A stretch of 64,000 nucleotides of DNA from Eriocheir sinensis (GCF_024679095.1 NC_066509.1:18673878-18737877); one strand, 5' to 3'. Positions 24,983-38,795 are shown, counted from the stretch's first letter. Notes: generated by a model from the sequence alone, not told the origin. Numbers and translations are program-made.

Positions 24983-27900
24983 TTCTATTTTTTTTTTTTT
25001 TTTTACAACAAAGGAGGCAGCTCAAGGGCACAAAAAAAAACAATAATAAAAAAAAGACCGCTAATCGCTGCTCCCATAAACGAATCAGAAGAGGTGGTCA
25101 AAAGCAAGGTCAAATTCGGGAGGAGAGGTGTCCTGATACCCTCCTCTAGAAAAAGTTCAAGTCGTAGGCAGGAGGAAATACAGATGAAGGGAGATTGTTC
25201 CAGAGTTTACCAGCGTGAGGGATAAAAGAGTGAAGATGCTGGTTAACTCTCTCATAAGGGGTTTGGACAGTATAGGGATGAGCATGAGTAGAAAGTCGTG
25301 TGCAGCGGGGCCGCGGGAGGGGGGGAGGCATGCAGTTAGCAAGTTCAGAAGAGCAGTCAGCTTGGAAATATCGATAGAAGATAGAAAGAGAGGCAACACC
25401 GCGGCAGAATTTAAGACGTAGAAGATTATCAGTAGGAGGAGGAGAGCTGATGAGACGAAGAGCCTTAGCCCCCACTCTGTCCAGAAGAGATGTGTGGATG
25501 GAGCCCCCCCACACGTGAGATGCATACTCCATACGAGGGCGGACAAGGCCCCTATTTATGGATAGCAACTGCGCGGGGTAGAAGAACTGGCGGAGACGAT
25601 ACTGAACGCCCAACCTCGAGGAAGCTGATTTAGCGAGAGAGGAGATATGAAGTTTCCAGTTAAGATTTTGAGTTAAGGATAGACCAAGGATGTTTAGTGT
25701 TGAAGAAGGTGACAGCTGAGTGTTGTCGAAGAATAGGGGATAGGTGTTTGGAAGATTGTGTCGAGTTGATAGGTGGAGAAATTGCGTTTTTGAGGCATTG
25801 AAGGACACAAGGTTCCTTTTACCCCAATCGGAAATGATAGCAAGGTTTGAGGTTAAGCGTTCTGCAGCCTCCAGTCTGGAGTCGTGTACTTCCTGTTGTG
25901 ATGGTCTTCTATTGAAAGAAGTTGAATAATGCAGAGTGGAGTCGTCGGCGTACGAGTGGACAGTACAGTTTGTTATGGAAAGAAGATCATTGATGAATAA
26001 CAGGAAGAGAGTGGGTGATAGGACAGAGCCCTGTGGAACGCCACTGTTGATAGATTTAGGGTAAGAGCAGTGACCGTCTACCACCGCAGAAATAGAACGG
26101 CTAGAGAGGAAACTGGAGATAAAGGAACATAGAGAGGGATAGAATCCAAAAGAGGGCAGTTTAGAAAGCAAAGACTGGTGCCAGACTCTATCGAAGGCTA
26201 TCGATATGTCTAGCGCAACAGAGAAAGTTTCACCGAAGTTGCTTAGAGAGGATGATCAAGAGTCAGTTAAGAGAGCAAGAAGATCGCCAGTAGAACGCCC
26301 CTTGCGGAATCCATACTGGCGATCAGATAGAAGATTAGAGGTGGAAAGGTGCTTTTGAATCTTCCGGTTAAGGATTGATTCAAAAGCTTTATATAGACAT
26401 GAAAGTAAAGCTATTGGGCGGTAGTTTGAGGGATTGGAGCGGTCACCCTTCTTAGGCACAGGCTGTACAAAGCCATACTTCCAGCAGGAAGGAAAGATAG
26501 ATGTTGATAGGCAGAGACGAAAGAGTTTGACCAGGCAGGGTGTCAGCACAGAAGCACAGTTTTTAAGGACAATAGGAGGCACTCCATCAGGTCCATAAGC
26601 CTTCTGAGAGTTGAGGCCAGAGAGAGCATATAAAACATCATTAGGAAGAATCTTAATAACTGGCATAAATGAGTCAGAGGGGGGATGAGTAGGAGGAATA
26701 TGCCCAGAATCGTCCAAGGTGGAGTTCTTACAGAAAGTTTGAGGGAAGAGTTCAGCCTTAGAGACAGACGAGACGGCAGTGCTGCCGTCAGGTTTAAGGA
26801 GAGGAGGGAAAGAGGAAGAAGTGAAATTGGAGGAGATATTTTTGGCTAGATGCCAGATGTCACGGGAAGAATTAGAAGAAGCAAGGTGTTGACATTTTAT
26901 ATTTATAAAAGAAGTTTTGGTAAGTCGGAAAATAGTTTTGGCACGATTCCGGGCTGAAATGTATAGATCAAAGTTAGTTGGAGTTCGAAGGCTCTGGAAC
27001 CTTTTGTGAGCTGCCTCTCTATCTTTAATAGCACGAGACCAAGCATGATTAAACCAAGGCTTTTTAGCATGAGGAGTAGAGAAAGTACGTGGAATGTATG
27101 CCCCCCCAGAGACAATCACCTCTGTGATGCGCAGAGCACACACAGAGGTATCTCTCTCCTGGAAGCAGTAATCATTCCACGGGAAATCGGAAAAGTACAT
27201 CCTCAGGTCGTCCCACCGAGCTGAAGCAAAATGCCAGAAGCATCTCCTCCTCGGTGGGTCCAGAGGATGTACAGGAGCGATGGGACAGGATACAGAAATA
27301 AGGTTATGATCGGAGGAGCCCAACGGAGAGAACAGTTTGATAGAGTAAGCAGAATGATTAGAGGTAGGGAAGAAGTCTAGAATGTTGGGCCTGTCTCCAA
27401 TACGATCGGGAATACGAGTAGGGTACTGAACCAACTGCTCTAGGTCGTTGAGGAGAGCAAAGTTGTAGGCTTGTTCACCAGGCTGGTCAATGAAAGAGGA
27501 TGAAAGCCAAAGCTGGTGGTGAACATTGAAATCTCCCAAGATGGAGATTTTAGCGAAGGGAGAGTGGGTCAAGATGCGTTCCACTTGAGAGTTCAAATAG
27601 TCAAAGAGTTTTACATAGTTAGTAGAGTTAGGTGAGAGATAAGCAGCACAGATGTATTTAGTAATAGAATGACAATGAAGTCTTAGGCAGATGGTGGAAA
27701 ATTCAGAAGAGTCAAGATCGTGGGCACGAGAGCAAGTGATGTCGTTGCGCACGTAGGCGCAACATCCAGCTTTCGATTGAAATTTAGGATAGAGATAGTG
27801 GGATGGAACAGAGTAGAGGTTGCTCTCAGTACCCTCAGAAACCTGTGTTTCAGTGAGGAAGAGAAGGTAAGGTTTAGAGGAGGAGAGATGGTGTTCCACA

Positions 27901-28275
27901 GAATGAAAATTGGAACGGAGACAGCGAATGTTGCAGAAATTGATAAGGAGGAGGTTCGAGGAGTTGTCAGGACACCTCGCAAGTCGGCAGCCAGAAAGGG
28001 AGTCCTCCCTGGGGGAATTTATGGTCCCCCCCCCAGGCGGGGACTCCGAGGCAGTTATTTTTTTCGCCATGTTGAATTTTGAATTTGGGGAAAAGGTATG
28101 TGTTTTGTGAATGTAATGTTGTGTAGAAAGAGAGAGGAACTGTGTTTAGAGAGCTTGCTGAACTGCTCTCTGGTATTGATGAGACAAAAGGGAAACAGTT
28201 AGTGAGGACATGGGAAGGGTCTTTGAAGGAGTTCAGCACCCTCCTCGCTTCCCATATATCCTCACCGGGAGTAGC
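24983..28275 (-). mobile_element. Family J LINE, copy C (full length, about 3.3 kb)
   Basis: A non-LTR retrotransposon lies on the minus strand. Its poly(A) tail appears as a T-run at about 24987-25003, its single long ORF at 28070-25110, and a ~205-bp 5' UTR up to about 28275. Copy E (47830-51090) ends its 5' homology at the equivalent base, so this is probably the true 5' end of the family. The 3' junction is with LINE copy A. The 5' end faces copy D, which is inverted. No target-site duplication is visible. Confidence 0.88.
25110..28070 (-). pseudogene. Family J endonuclease/reverse transcriptase ORF (copy C)
   Basis: Starts at ATG 28070 ([10 protein letters not shown]) and runs about 985 codons. 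The N-terminal AP-type endonuclease shows its catalytic motifs: Asn in [11 protein letters not shown], Glu in [14 protein letters not shown], and SDH in LGSSDHN. The reverse transcriptase follows: [73 protein letters not shown] and the catalytic YADDST. The C-terminal part contains LRLISSPPP and GKLWNNLPSSVFPPAYDL. Only two nonsense codons break it: TGA at 26256-26258 (Trp in copy D) and TAG at 25146-25148, about 11 codons before the end seen in copy E. The protein would nick target DNA and copy the RNA in place (target-primed reverse transcription). Clade: Jockey/CR1 group; I cannot place it more exactly. Confidence 0.88.
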
Positions 28276-28307
28276 TCACGCCCGTTCGGTAGGTGTCTTC
28301 CTACCTA

Positions 28308-31107
28308 CTCCTACTATTGGAACAATTTCAATCCAAAGCTGGATGTTGCGCCTACGTGCGCAACGACATCACTTGCTCTCGTGCCCAAGACCTTGACTCC
28401 TGAATTTTCCACCATCTGGCTAAGACTTCATTGCCATTCTATTACTAAATACATCTGTGCTGTTTATCTCTCACCTAACTCTACTAACTATGTAAAATTA
28501 TTTGACTATTTGAATTCAAAAGTGGAGCACATCTTGTCTCACTCTCCCTTCGCTGAAATCTCCATTTTGGGAGATTTCAATGTTCACCACCAGCTTTGGC
28601 TTTTCCTTTCTCTTTTCACAGCAGCTGGTGAACAAGCCTACAACTTTGCTCTCCTCAACGACCTAGAGCAGTTCGTTCAGCACCCTACACGTATTCCCAA
28701 CCGTCTTGGAGACAGGCCCAACATTCAAGACCTTTTCCTTACCTCTAATCCTTCTCCTTACTCTATCAAACTGTTCTCTCCGTTGGGCTCCTCCGATCAT
28801 AACCATATTTCAGTTTCCTGTCCTATCGCTCCTGTACATCCTCTGGACCCAGCGAAGGGGCGATGCTTCTGGCATTTTGCTTCAGCTCGGTGGGACGACC
28901 TGAGGATGTACTTTTCCGATTTCCCGTGAAATGATTACTGCTTCCAAGAGAGAGACCCCTCTGTGTGTACCCAGCGCTTCTCAGAGGTAATTGTCTCTGG
29001 AATGGAGGCATACATTCTACGTTCTTTCTCTACTCCTCAAGCTAAAAAGCCTTGGTTTAATCATGTTTGTTCTCGTGCTATGAAAGATTGAGAGGCAGCT
29101 CACAAAAGGTTCCAGAGCCTTCGAACTCCCGGTAACTATGACCTTTACATTTCAGCCCGGAATCGTGCCAAATCTATTATCCGACTTACCAAAACTTCTT
29201 TTATAAATAGAAAATGTCAACACCTTGCTTCTTCTAATTCTTCCCGTGACTTATAGTATCTAGCCAAAAATACCTACTCCAATTTCACTTCTTCCTCTTT
29301 CCCTCCTCTCCTTAACCCTGACGGCAGCACTGCCGTCTCATCTGTCTCTAAGGCTGAACTCTTCGCTCAAACTTTCTGTAAGAACTCCACCTTGGACGAT
29401 TCTGGGCATATTCCTCCTTCTCATCCCCCCTCTGACTCATTTATGCCTGTTATTAAGATTCTTCCAAATGATGTTTTCTATGCCCTCTCTGGCCTCATCT
29501 CTCAGAAGTCTTATGGACCTGATGGAGTGCCTCCTATTGTCCTTAAAAACTGTGCTTCTGTGCCGACACCCTGCCTGGTCAAACTCTTTCGTCTCTGCCT
29601 ATCAACATCTACCTTTCTTTCCTGCTGGGAGTATGCCTTTGTACAGCCTGTGCCTAAGAAGGGTGACCTTTCCAATCCCTCAAACTACCTCCCTATAGCT
29701 TTACTTTCTTGTCTATCTAAAGCTTTTGAATCAATCCTCAACCGGAAGATTCAAAAGCACCTATCCCCTTCTAACCTTCTATCTGATCCCCAGTATGGGT
29801 TCCGCAAGCGGCGTTCTACTGGCGATCTTCTTGCTCTCTTAACTGACTCTTGGTCATCCTCTCTTAGCCGTTTCGGTGAAACTTTGTTGCGCTAGGCATA
29901 TCGAAAGCCTTCGATAGAGTCTGGCACAAGTCTTTGCTTTCTAAACTGCCCTCTTTCAGATTATATCCCTCTCTCTGTTCCTTTATCTCCAGTTTCCTTT
30001 CCGGCCGTTCTATCTCTGCGGTGGTAGACGGTCACTGTTCTTCCCCTAAACCTATCAACAGTGGTGTTACACAGGGCTCTGTCCTATTACCCACTCTCTT
30101 CCTGTTATTCAGCAATGATCTTCTTTCCATAACAAACTGTCCTGTCCACTCATACGCCGACGACTCCACTCTGCATTATTCAACTTCTTTCAATAGAAGA
30201 CCCTCTCAACAGGAAGTACACGACTCCAGACTGGAGGCTGCAGAACGCCTAACCTCAGACCTTGCTATCATTTCCGATTGGGGCAGAAGGAACCTTGTGT
30301 CCTTCAATGCCTCAAAAACTCAATTTCTCCACCTATCAGCTCGACAATATCTTCCAAACACCTATCCCCTATTCTTCGACAACACTCAGCTATCACCATC
30401 TTCAACACTAAACATCCTCGGTCTATCCTTAACTCAAAATCTCAACTGGAAACTTCACATCTCCTCTCTCGCTAACTTAGCTTCCTCGAGGTTAGGCGTT
30501 CTGTATCGTCTCCGCCAGTTCTTCTCCGCCGCGCAGTTGCTATCCATATACAGGGGCCTTGTCCGCCCTCGTATGGAGTATGCATCATACGTGTTGGGGG
30601 GGCTCCACTCACACAGCTCTTCTGGATAGAGTGGAGTCTAAGGCTCTTCGTCTCATCAGCTCTCCTCCTCCTATTGATAGTCTTCTACCTCTTAAATTCC
30701 GTCGAGATGTTGCCTCTCTTTCTATCTTCTATCGATATTTCCACGCTGACTGCTCTTCTGAACTTGCTAACTGCATGCCTGCCCCCTTCCCGCGTCCCCG
30801 CTGCACACGACTTTCTACTCATGCTCATCCCTATACTGTCCAAGCCCCTTATGGAAGAGTTAACCAGCATCTTCACTCTTTCATCCCTCACGCTGGTAAA
30901 TTCTTGAACAATCTTCCATCATCTGTATATCCTCCTGCCTACGATTTGCAGGGTATCAGGACACCTCTCCTCCCGAAATTGACCTCTTTTTCGGCCACCT
31001 CTTTTGATTCTTTTTTTAGGATCAGCGAGTAGCGGGCTTTTTTTATTATTGTTTCCTTTTTTTGTGCCCTTGAGCTGCCTCCTTTGTTGTAAAAAAAAAA
31101 AAAAGAA
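28308..31107 (+). pseudogene. Family J LINE, copy D (5'-truncated, inverted relative to C)
   Basis: Homology to copy C starts near 28308, around codon 110 of the ORF ([14 protein letters not shown]), and runs to a poly(A) tail at 31091-31105. Recognisable blocks are [12 protein letters not shown] (endonuclease), [41 protein letters not shown], the catalytic box YADDSTLHYST, and a C-terminal FYRYFHADCSSELANC. The frame carries several nonsense codons (for example SDFP* near 28927, KD*EAA near 29088, a TAG near 29277) and indels (near 29893, 30600 and 30950). It is therefore more decayed than copy C and not a recent mirror duplicate of it. Its 5' end lies about 35 bp from the 5' end of copy C. 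Its poly(A) end abuts LINE copy A. Confidence 0.9.
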
Positions 31108-32027
<920 letters not shown>

Positions 32028-32611
32028 CCGACCTCCGCCTCAAACTATATCCCTTTCACTCCTTCTCTCTCACTCTCTTCTTCCAATCTCCTCTTTTCTC
32101 ACTCCCAGCACCTCCTCCTCTCCCTCTCTTCCTCTCTCTCGCCTTCCATTCTCTCAGTATGATTTCATTTCTCCTCGTCGGCCCTGCTCACACTTCTTAA
32201 TTTTCCCTCCCTGTCCTCAAACACCTTCTCCCTCTTTCAACTCTTCCTCTATCCCCCTCTCTCCCTCTCTTCTCCCTTGTCCTTCTCTTCCACTTAGTTC
32301 TTTGCCTTTCTCATGCCTTCTCTTTCCTCCCCTAGTACTTCCTTCTCCTCTATCCTCTGTCCCTTTTTTCCTCCTCCCCAAACCTCCTCTTCCCTTCTTC
32401 CTCTCTCTCCTTCTCTTTTTCTCCCTCAATTCATCCTACCCTTCTCTTCCCTTTCCCCCCTTTCCACTCATTAACTCCAACCCCTCCCTCTCTCCCTACT
32501 CTTTCTCCCTCCACTCCTCCTCCCCCCTCCTCCATCTTCCTCTCCTTCGTCGCTTAATTCCCTGCCGTCATCATCATCTCCCTCTACCGCCGCCGTGCAA
32601 TCCGTCAGGCT

Positions 32612-32690
32612 GGATGAATGGCTTATGGTCTCGACGGCGATGCATCAGTACCGTGGTTCGACTCCCATCGCGGCCGTGTGAGCTGAGCCA
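32612..32690 (+). mobile_element. tRNA-like SINE head (family S3)
   Basis: An A-box-like TGGATGAATGG is followed about 45 bp later by GGTTCGACTCC, a perfect match to the pol III B box (GGTTCGANTCC). The pair resembles a tRNA-derived SINE head. The body is short (to about 32715) and then becomes (GGA)n. A true tRNA is unlikely because no acceptor stem closes convincingly. Confidence 0.5.
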
Positions 32691-32715
32691 TCACTCAATC
32701 ACACTTCTGAATGGC

Positions 32716-34050
32716 TGAGGAGGAGGAGGAGGAGGGGGAGGAGGAGGTAGTGGTGGTAGTAGAGTATTACATCAGATAAAGGAATAGAAAGTTAATAACA
32801 GGAGTAGAAAAGAGAGATGGATCAAAAAAGGGAGAAGGAGGACAACGACGAAGACAAACAGAAGTGAAATGAGGCGCAGAAGAAGACGGGACAGAGATTT
32901 TAGAATCGATAAGTGAAGAAGTAAAAAGAGAGGGAGGGGGAAGGAGGGAATGAAACAGAAGAGAAAGATAGCAATTTGGTCTGTGGGCGGAAAGGAAAAC
33001 AAAAGACGAGGAAGAAAGAAAAGGAAAAATAATAATGAAGGCTAAGATTGAAAAAAAGTATCGAAAAGGAATATGGAAGAATGAAAGAATAAATGATTGG
33101 AAGGAAGGAAGGAAGTGGAAACCGATGAAAGGTGCGAATAAAAGATTGAAAAGATGATAGATAATTCACCGGAAAGACGGAGGTTATTGGAACGTGGAAA
33201 ATAGATCAGAGATATTTTAGAGAGAAAGAAAATTATATTAGAAAAAGAAAGGAAAAAGAAAAACATGAAGAGCAGATCAGGAAATTGTGGAAGGAGAGGA
33301 GAGAGAGAGAGAGATATGGAGGGGGGAAGGGGGAAAAGAGTTAAGAAGAGGAAGTGCTCAAGATAAGAAAGGGAAAAAAGATCAAAGAAAGGAAAGGGGA
33401 GAAAGATAGTAAGGAAGAGAAAAAGAAGAAGAGGAGGTGGTGATAAGAGGGACAACAAAATGAAAAGTAAAGAGAGAAGACAGGGAAGTGAGCTGAGGGA
33501 AAGGAGGAGGAGGAGGAGGAGGAAATGGAGGAAGAGGAGGAGGAGGAGGAGGAGAAGGAGGAAATAGAATACATAGGATTACATAGGAAGAACAGACACC
33601 AGAAGACCTATCGGTCTATGGCGTGGGTGTATGTTTACTACCGGAGGAGGAGGAGGAGGACCGTGACTTGGTAAAGAAAAAAAACAGAGTAAACATAAAA
33701 AGAAAGAAACGGTACATTGCAGAGAAGGAGAAGAATGAAAGAGGACGAAAGGACAACATAGAGAGAAAACAAAGGTAAAGAAAAAAAGATTGAAAGGAGG
33801 AGGAGCGAAAGGAAAAATAATAGAAGCAAGAATAAGAGAAAACATGAGGTGATTACGCAAGGAAGGGAGAAGGAGGAGTGAAGTTTGGAGAGGAGGAAAA
33901 TGTTGGAAGGTGAGGAGGTGAAGGAGGAGGAGGAGGAGGAGAGGAGAATAGGAGAAACTAAGTGAAAAATATAAGGGGTCAGAGGAGAAAAAAAAATTAA
34001 TTGAAATAAAGATAGAGAGTAAAATGAAAGTAAAAGGAGAAGAAAGAAGG
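32716..34050. repeat. Purine-rich tract with (GGA)n runs
   Basis: A/G-rich over 1.3 kb, with GGA runs at 32718-32760, 33505-33560 and 33645-33660. Minus-strand frames are low complexity. No genes seen. Confidence 0.7.
33567..33650 (-). repeat. CR1-type LINE 3' tail fragment (family T), copy 2
   Basis: Inverse copy of 20495-20578, with the terminal repeat units CCTATGTAATC and CCTATGTATTC. It also passes into a (CTC/TCC)n tract on its sense 3' side. Confidence 0.6.
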
Positions 34051-34054
34051 TGAA

Positions 34055-34300
34055 GGTAAACTAAGGGTCACACGTTACAGCTGCGCGTGGCTTCGGTGCT
34101 CATCTCCGTCTCATTGGCCCTGGAGCCTGTGGCGGGTAAGCAGACAGTTTACCTTCCCAGGCTTCCCCAGGCACCTACTAATCGCCCAGCCCCAAAAGGA
34201 TGAACAGCTGGGCGTTCTGGGTGTCGAGTGACGCGAGCACTGATCGAACCCGGGCTCACGAATTCGTAACTAGTCACGCTAACCACCAAGCCACGGAGGA
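34055..34300 (-). mobile_element. tRNA-derived SINE (family S2)
   Basis: On the minus strand the head has an A-box-like TGGCTTGGTGGTTAGCG and a B box GGTTCGATCAG. The body contains TAGGTGCCTGGGGAAGCCTGGG and ends near TTTACC. A headless relative lies at 11115-11272. As a SINE it would be transcribed by RNA polymerase III and copied by LINE enzymes in trans. Confidence 0.75.
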
Positions 34301-34822
34301 GAAAAGGCGAGGAAGAGGAGGAAAAATAGATTAAAAAGTAGACACAAAATTGTTAAAAGTGGAGTTGATAAGGTAGATAGAACTAGCAGAGAAAGAAGAA
34401 AAGAAAGCAAGTAAAAGAAAAGAGGAGTAGGAGGAGGAAGTGAAAACAATACATAAAAAAATGAGAAAACGATAAAGAAATACGCAAGAGGATCAGGTGT
34501 AGGAATAGAAAAAAAAAGAAGGAAAGAAGGAGGAGAAATAAAAACAAAACAGAAAGAAGAGGAGGAGGAGGAAGATTAGGAGAAGTAGTAGGTAGAGGAA
34601 TAACGAGAGAATAAGAGAGAAAGGACGGGATAAACAGATAACAAACTCGACAGAAAAATAAGTATAAACACAGTAGTGAGAAAAACAAACAAACAAACAA
34701 GTAGGAGATCAGTAAGCGGGAAAACAACGAGGCGTGAAACTACAAAAGTTGGCCCATGAAAGTAAACAACGAAAGAAGAAAACGGAGATGAGACTAAAAG
34801 GGAAAAAAATGGCCCCAAAATG
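34301..34822. repeat. Purine/A-rich tract
   Basis: A/G-rich sequence without a defined unit and with no gene. Confidence 0.6.
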
Positions 34823-34848
34823 AAGTAACGTAACTGTAGCTAATCTCT
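34823..34848. repeat. 26-bp direct repeat, copy 1
   Basis: AGTAACGTAACTGTAGCTAA plus TCTCT also occurs at 36137-36162; both copies lead into pyrimidine-rich sequence. Confidence 0.7.
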
Positions 34849-34849
34849 T

Positions 34850-35720
34850 TTCTTTCCTCCCTCATCCCTTCCCTTCACCTCACCCTCCCTTCTCCTCCCT
34901 TTATTTCCTCTGACTTTCTGCAAATCTTTCTCTCCTCCTTTCCCTTTTTCCTCGTATATTTCCCCTTCCTTTTTCCTTCACCCCTTCCCCTCAGACCATT
35001 TTCCATCACTTCCCTTCCTCCCTTCCCTCACAATGCTCCCTTCTTTTCCGCTCCCCCTCCCCACGAATCCTTCTCTCCTCCCTTCTCTTTCCCCTCTTAC
35101 ATATCCCCTTCCCTTCCCCCTCACTTTCTCTCCCTATACCATTCCCCCTCCCTCCCCTTCCCCCCTCCCCTTACATCTCCCCTCCCCCTACCTCCCTCTT
35201 TCCCTCTTTTCAAATCCTTTTCTAAATCCTTTTCTCCTCCCTTCCCTTGTCCACTTCCTTACCTCCCTCCCCCTTACATCTCTCCTCCCCTGTCCCCCTC
35301 TGCTCCTCTCCATTAATCTTGGTTTTCTCCCTTCCCTTTTCCTCTTACATTTTCCCTTCCCTTCTCTCACCTTTCCCTTCATCTTTACCCTCGTCTTTCC
35401 TCTTCTCTTTCTTCCCCATCCTTTCAGACATCCCCACCACTCCCTTACCCATCCACTCCCTCTTTCTCCCCTCTCCATTCTTGTTTCAATTCCCCTGTCA
35501 TTCCTTACAAACGCCTCTCCCCTCCCTTCCCATTTCCCTTCCTTCCCTTCTTCCTTATTCCTTCTCAAACCCATCTCCCCTTCCTCGCCCATTCTTTTCC
35601 CTTTATCTCTAAACCTCTCCTTCCCTTCATCTTCTCTCCCTTCCCCTTTACCACCCAAACTCCTGCAGTCCACTCAGTTAAATTCCCCTCTTCTCCCTTC
35701 CTGCTCTCTGGCCTTACCCT
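34850..35720. repeat. Pyrimidine-rich tract
   Basis: C/T-rich (CCCTTCC, CTCCC words). The 244-codon frame is proline/leucine/serine low complexity. 35721-35997 is unique GC-moderate sequence with no recognisable feature. Confidence 0.8.
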
Positions 35721-35997
35721 CTAAGCTTTGTTTTTTTTGTGCATTAGGCCCACCAAACTATTTTTAAGGGGAGGGCCAGGGCGAGGGGTTCTGTCTGCCT
35801 GGATACGGAAGACAACAGGAATCTTGTATGTATGCAAAGAAGAGTGTGTGAGGCCCGGGAATATTGGCCCGTCCTGTCTTTTAATATTGTGGCGTTACGT
35901 AGCGGAAGTGTTGTAGCGGAAGACGTTACAGAAGTAGTAGTGGTGATGGTGGTGGTGGTTGTGAATGGGAGATAGTAGCGCGGGAGGGGGGGGGGGG

Positions 35998-36031
<34 letters not shown>

Positions 36032-36135
36032 ATAGAAATAGTAGTAGCAGTAGTAGTAGTAAAAGTAGTAGTAGTAGTAGTAATAGTAGAGGTAGTAGTA
36101 GTAGTAGTAGTAGGAGCAGCAGCAGCAGCAGTAGC
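35998..36135. repeat. (AGT)n/(AGC)n trinucleotide tract
   Basis: AGT triplets with AAT and AGC variants. The poly-Ser frame is an artefact. Confidence 0.95.
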
Positions 36136-36136
36136 A

Positions 36137-36162
36137 TTAGTAACGTAACTGTAGCTAATCTC
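36137..36162. repeat. 26-bp direct repeat, copy 2
   Basis: Matches 34823-34848. Confidence 0.7.
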
Positions 36163-36404
36163 TCCTTCCTCCCCCCCACCCCCACTCCATTGCCACCCCC
36201 CCCCCCTTCCCTCGTCCCTTCCCTCTCACCTTACCCCAGTAGTCGCAGTAATTGTCGCTTTACTTTCCCTCTCCCTAACCCTCCTTTAGTATCTTCCACA
36301 GACTTCTGTCCGCTTCCCTCTCGTCCTGTTTTCCTTCTTTCCAAACTTTAGCTTTCGCCTTCTCTTCCTTCTCAGCCTCCGAGGGGAATTCTGGCACCCG
36401 TTGT

Positions 36405-36740
<336 letters not shown>

Positions 36741-36834
36741 TTAGATTGGAAGTTATTCTGATTGTTTGATTTATTTACATTATTTCTTTGTGTTGCAATG
36801 TCGTCAGGCAATAACTTCTCCCAATAAAGTACTG

Positions 36835-37604
<770 letters not shown>

Positions 37605-37734
37605 AAAATGGATGTCCTGTCTAGTTGTGTGTCATTTTTGTAATTTCCAATTCACATTGACATCGTCATCATCACCTTCTTTCATCTCCCGATCATCTCC
37701 ATCTCCTCTCCTCCAGCTTCTTCATCTCGCCTCC

Positions 37735-38100
37735 TCCTTCGAGAGAACCTGAGAACAAGAAACAACGGAAAAACAATTCAAGCAAAGCGATGCAATACCG
37801 ACATCGGCAGGAGTTATTTCTCGAATAGAGTTGTTCGCCACTGGAACAGCCTTCCTGCAGAAGTGGTTAGAGCAGAGACCATCAACTCCTTCAAGAAACG
37901 CATTGATCGCTACTTTGCTGCAACGGGTGTGAACTGAACGTTCCCAAGAGTAGGTACACAAGTGCTTTAATCCTTCCCTGCAAGCCACTCCTATGGCAAA
38001 CGGATTGATTAAATCACTGAACGCAGGCAGCCTAGTATTGAGCCAACAGGCTTTCTGCTGCCTGCTAGTCCATGTTTCCATGTTTCGCCGGCTGTCATTC
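37735..38100 (+). pseudogene. LINE 3' end, third CR1-type family
   Basis: The frame starting near 37741 reads LRENLRTRNNGKTIQAKRCNTDIGRSYFSNRVVRHWNSLPAEVVRAETINSFKKRIDRYFAATGVN and then a stop at 37936. This is the typical ORF2 C-terminus (VVxxWNSLPxxVV...SFKKRLD) of CR1-group LINEs, but distinct from family A/B. The ~160-bp 3' UTR ends in doubled CATGTTTC units. Everything upstream of the C-terminal ~65 residues is missing. Confidence 0.8.
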
Positions 38101-38437
38101 CTCGCCATTTTTCATTTTTCCGCTCAATTCTCCTCACCTTTCAGATCTCCTCCTCCTTTGAATGCGCACAAAACAACATTAGTATTCTTTTTTTCTTTCC
38201 TGTGACCTACCCCTCCATCTCCCTCAGCTCCTCCTCCTCCTCTTCCTCCTCCTCTTTCTTTATCTCGTCCTCTTCCTCCTCTTACTCCACCTCCTTCTTT
38301 TCATTTATTTTTTTATTGTTTTATAATCGTGTGTCTATCCAGCAGAAGCAATGAAAGAGAGAGAGAAAAATATAAGAAGCGGAAGAAAGGAGGAAAGAAG
38401 AAAATTTGAGGCTTGAGGAAAATATAGTGATGAACGT

Positions 38438-38442
<5 letters not shown>

Positions 38443-38518
<76 letters not shown>

Positions 38519-38546
38519 GGGAGGGGATGTGATTGAGCTTTTCCAA

Positions 38547-38630
<84 letters not shown>
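38443..38630. repeat. Facing (GA)36 and (CT)40 arrays
   Basis: GA at 38443-38515 and CT at 38551-38630, separated by about 36 bp. Because GA and CT are complementary, the two arrays form an inverted repeat. Confidence 0.97.
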
Positions 38631-38634
<4 letters not shown>

Positions 38635-38795
38635 ACCTGCCCTTGATTTTTTCTCTTCTATTATCGTGTCTGCATTTTCATTTTTTTGGGTGAGTTCCTT
38701 TCCTTCATCTGCCTCCGTCTCTTATTTTCGTCTTTCTCCTCGTCCCTCCCCTCCTCTTCTTATTTCTTTCACTGCACCATTTCATTTTCATCACC

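Noticed and set aside
24983..31107. Twin-priming inversion of a single LINE
   Set aside because: Twin priming gives one tail and non-overlapping element parts. Here both parts cover the same ORF region and each has its own poly(A) tail.
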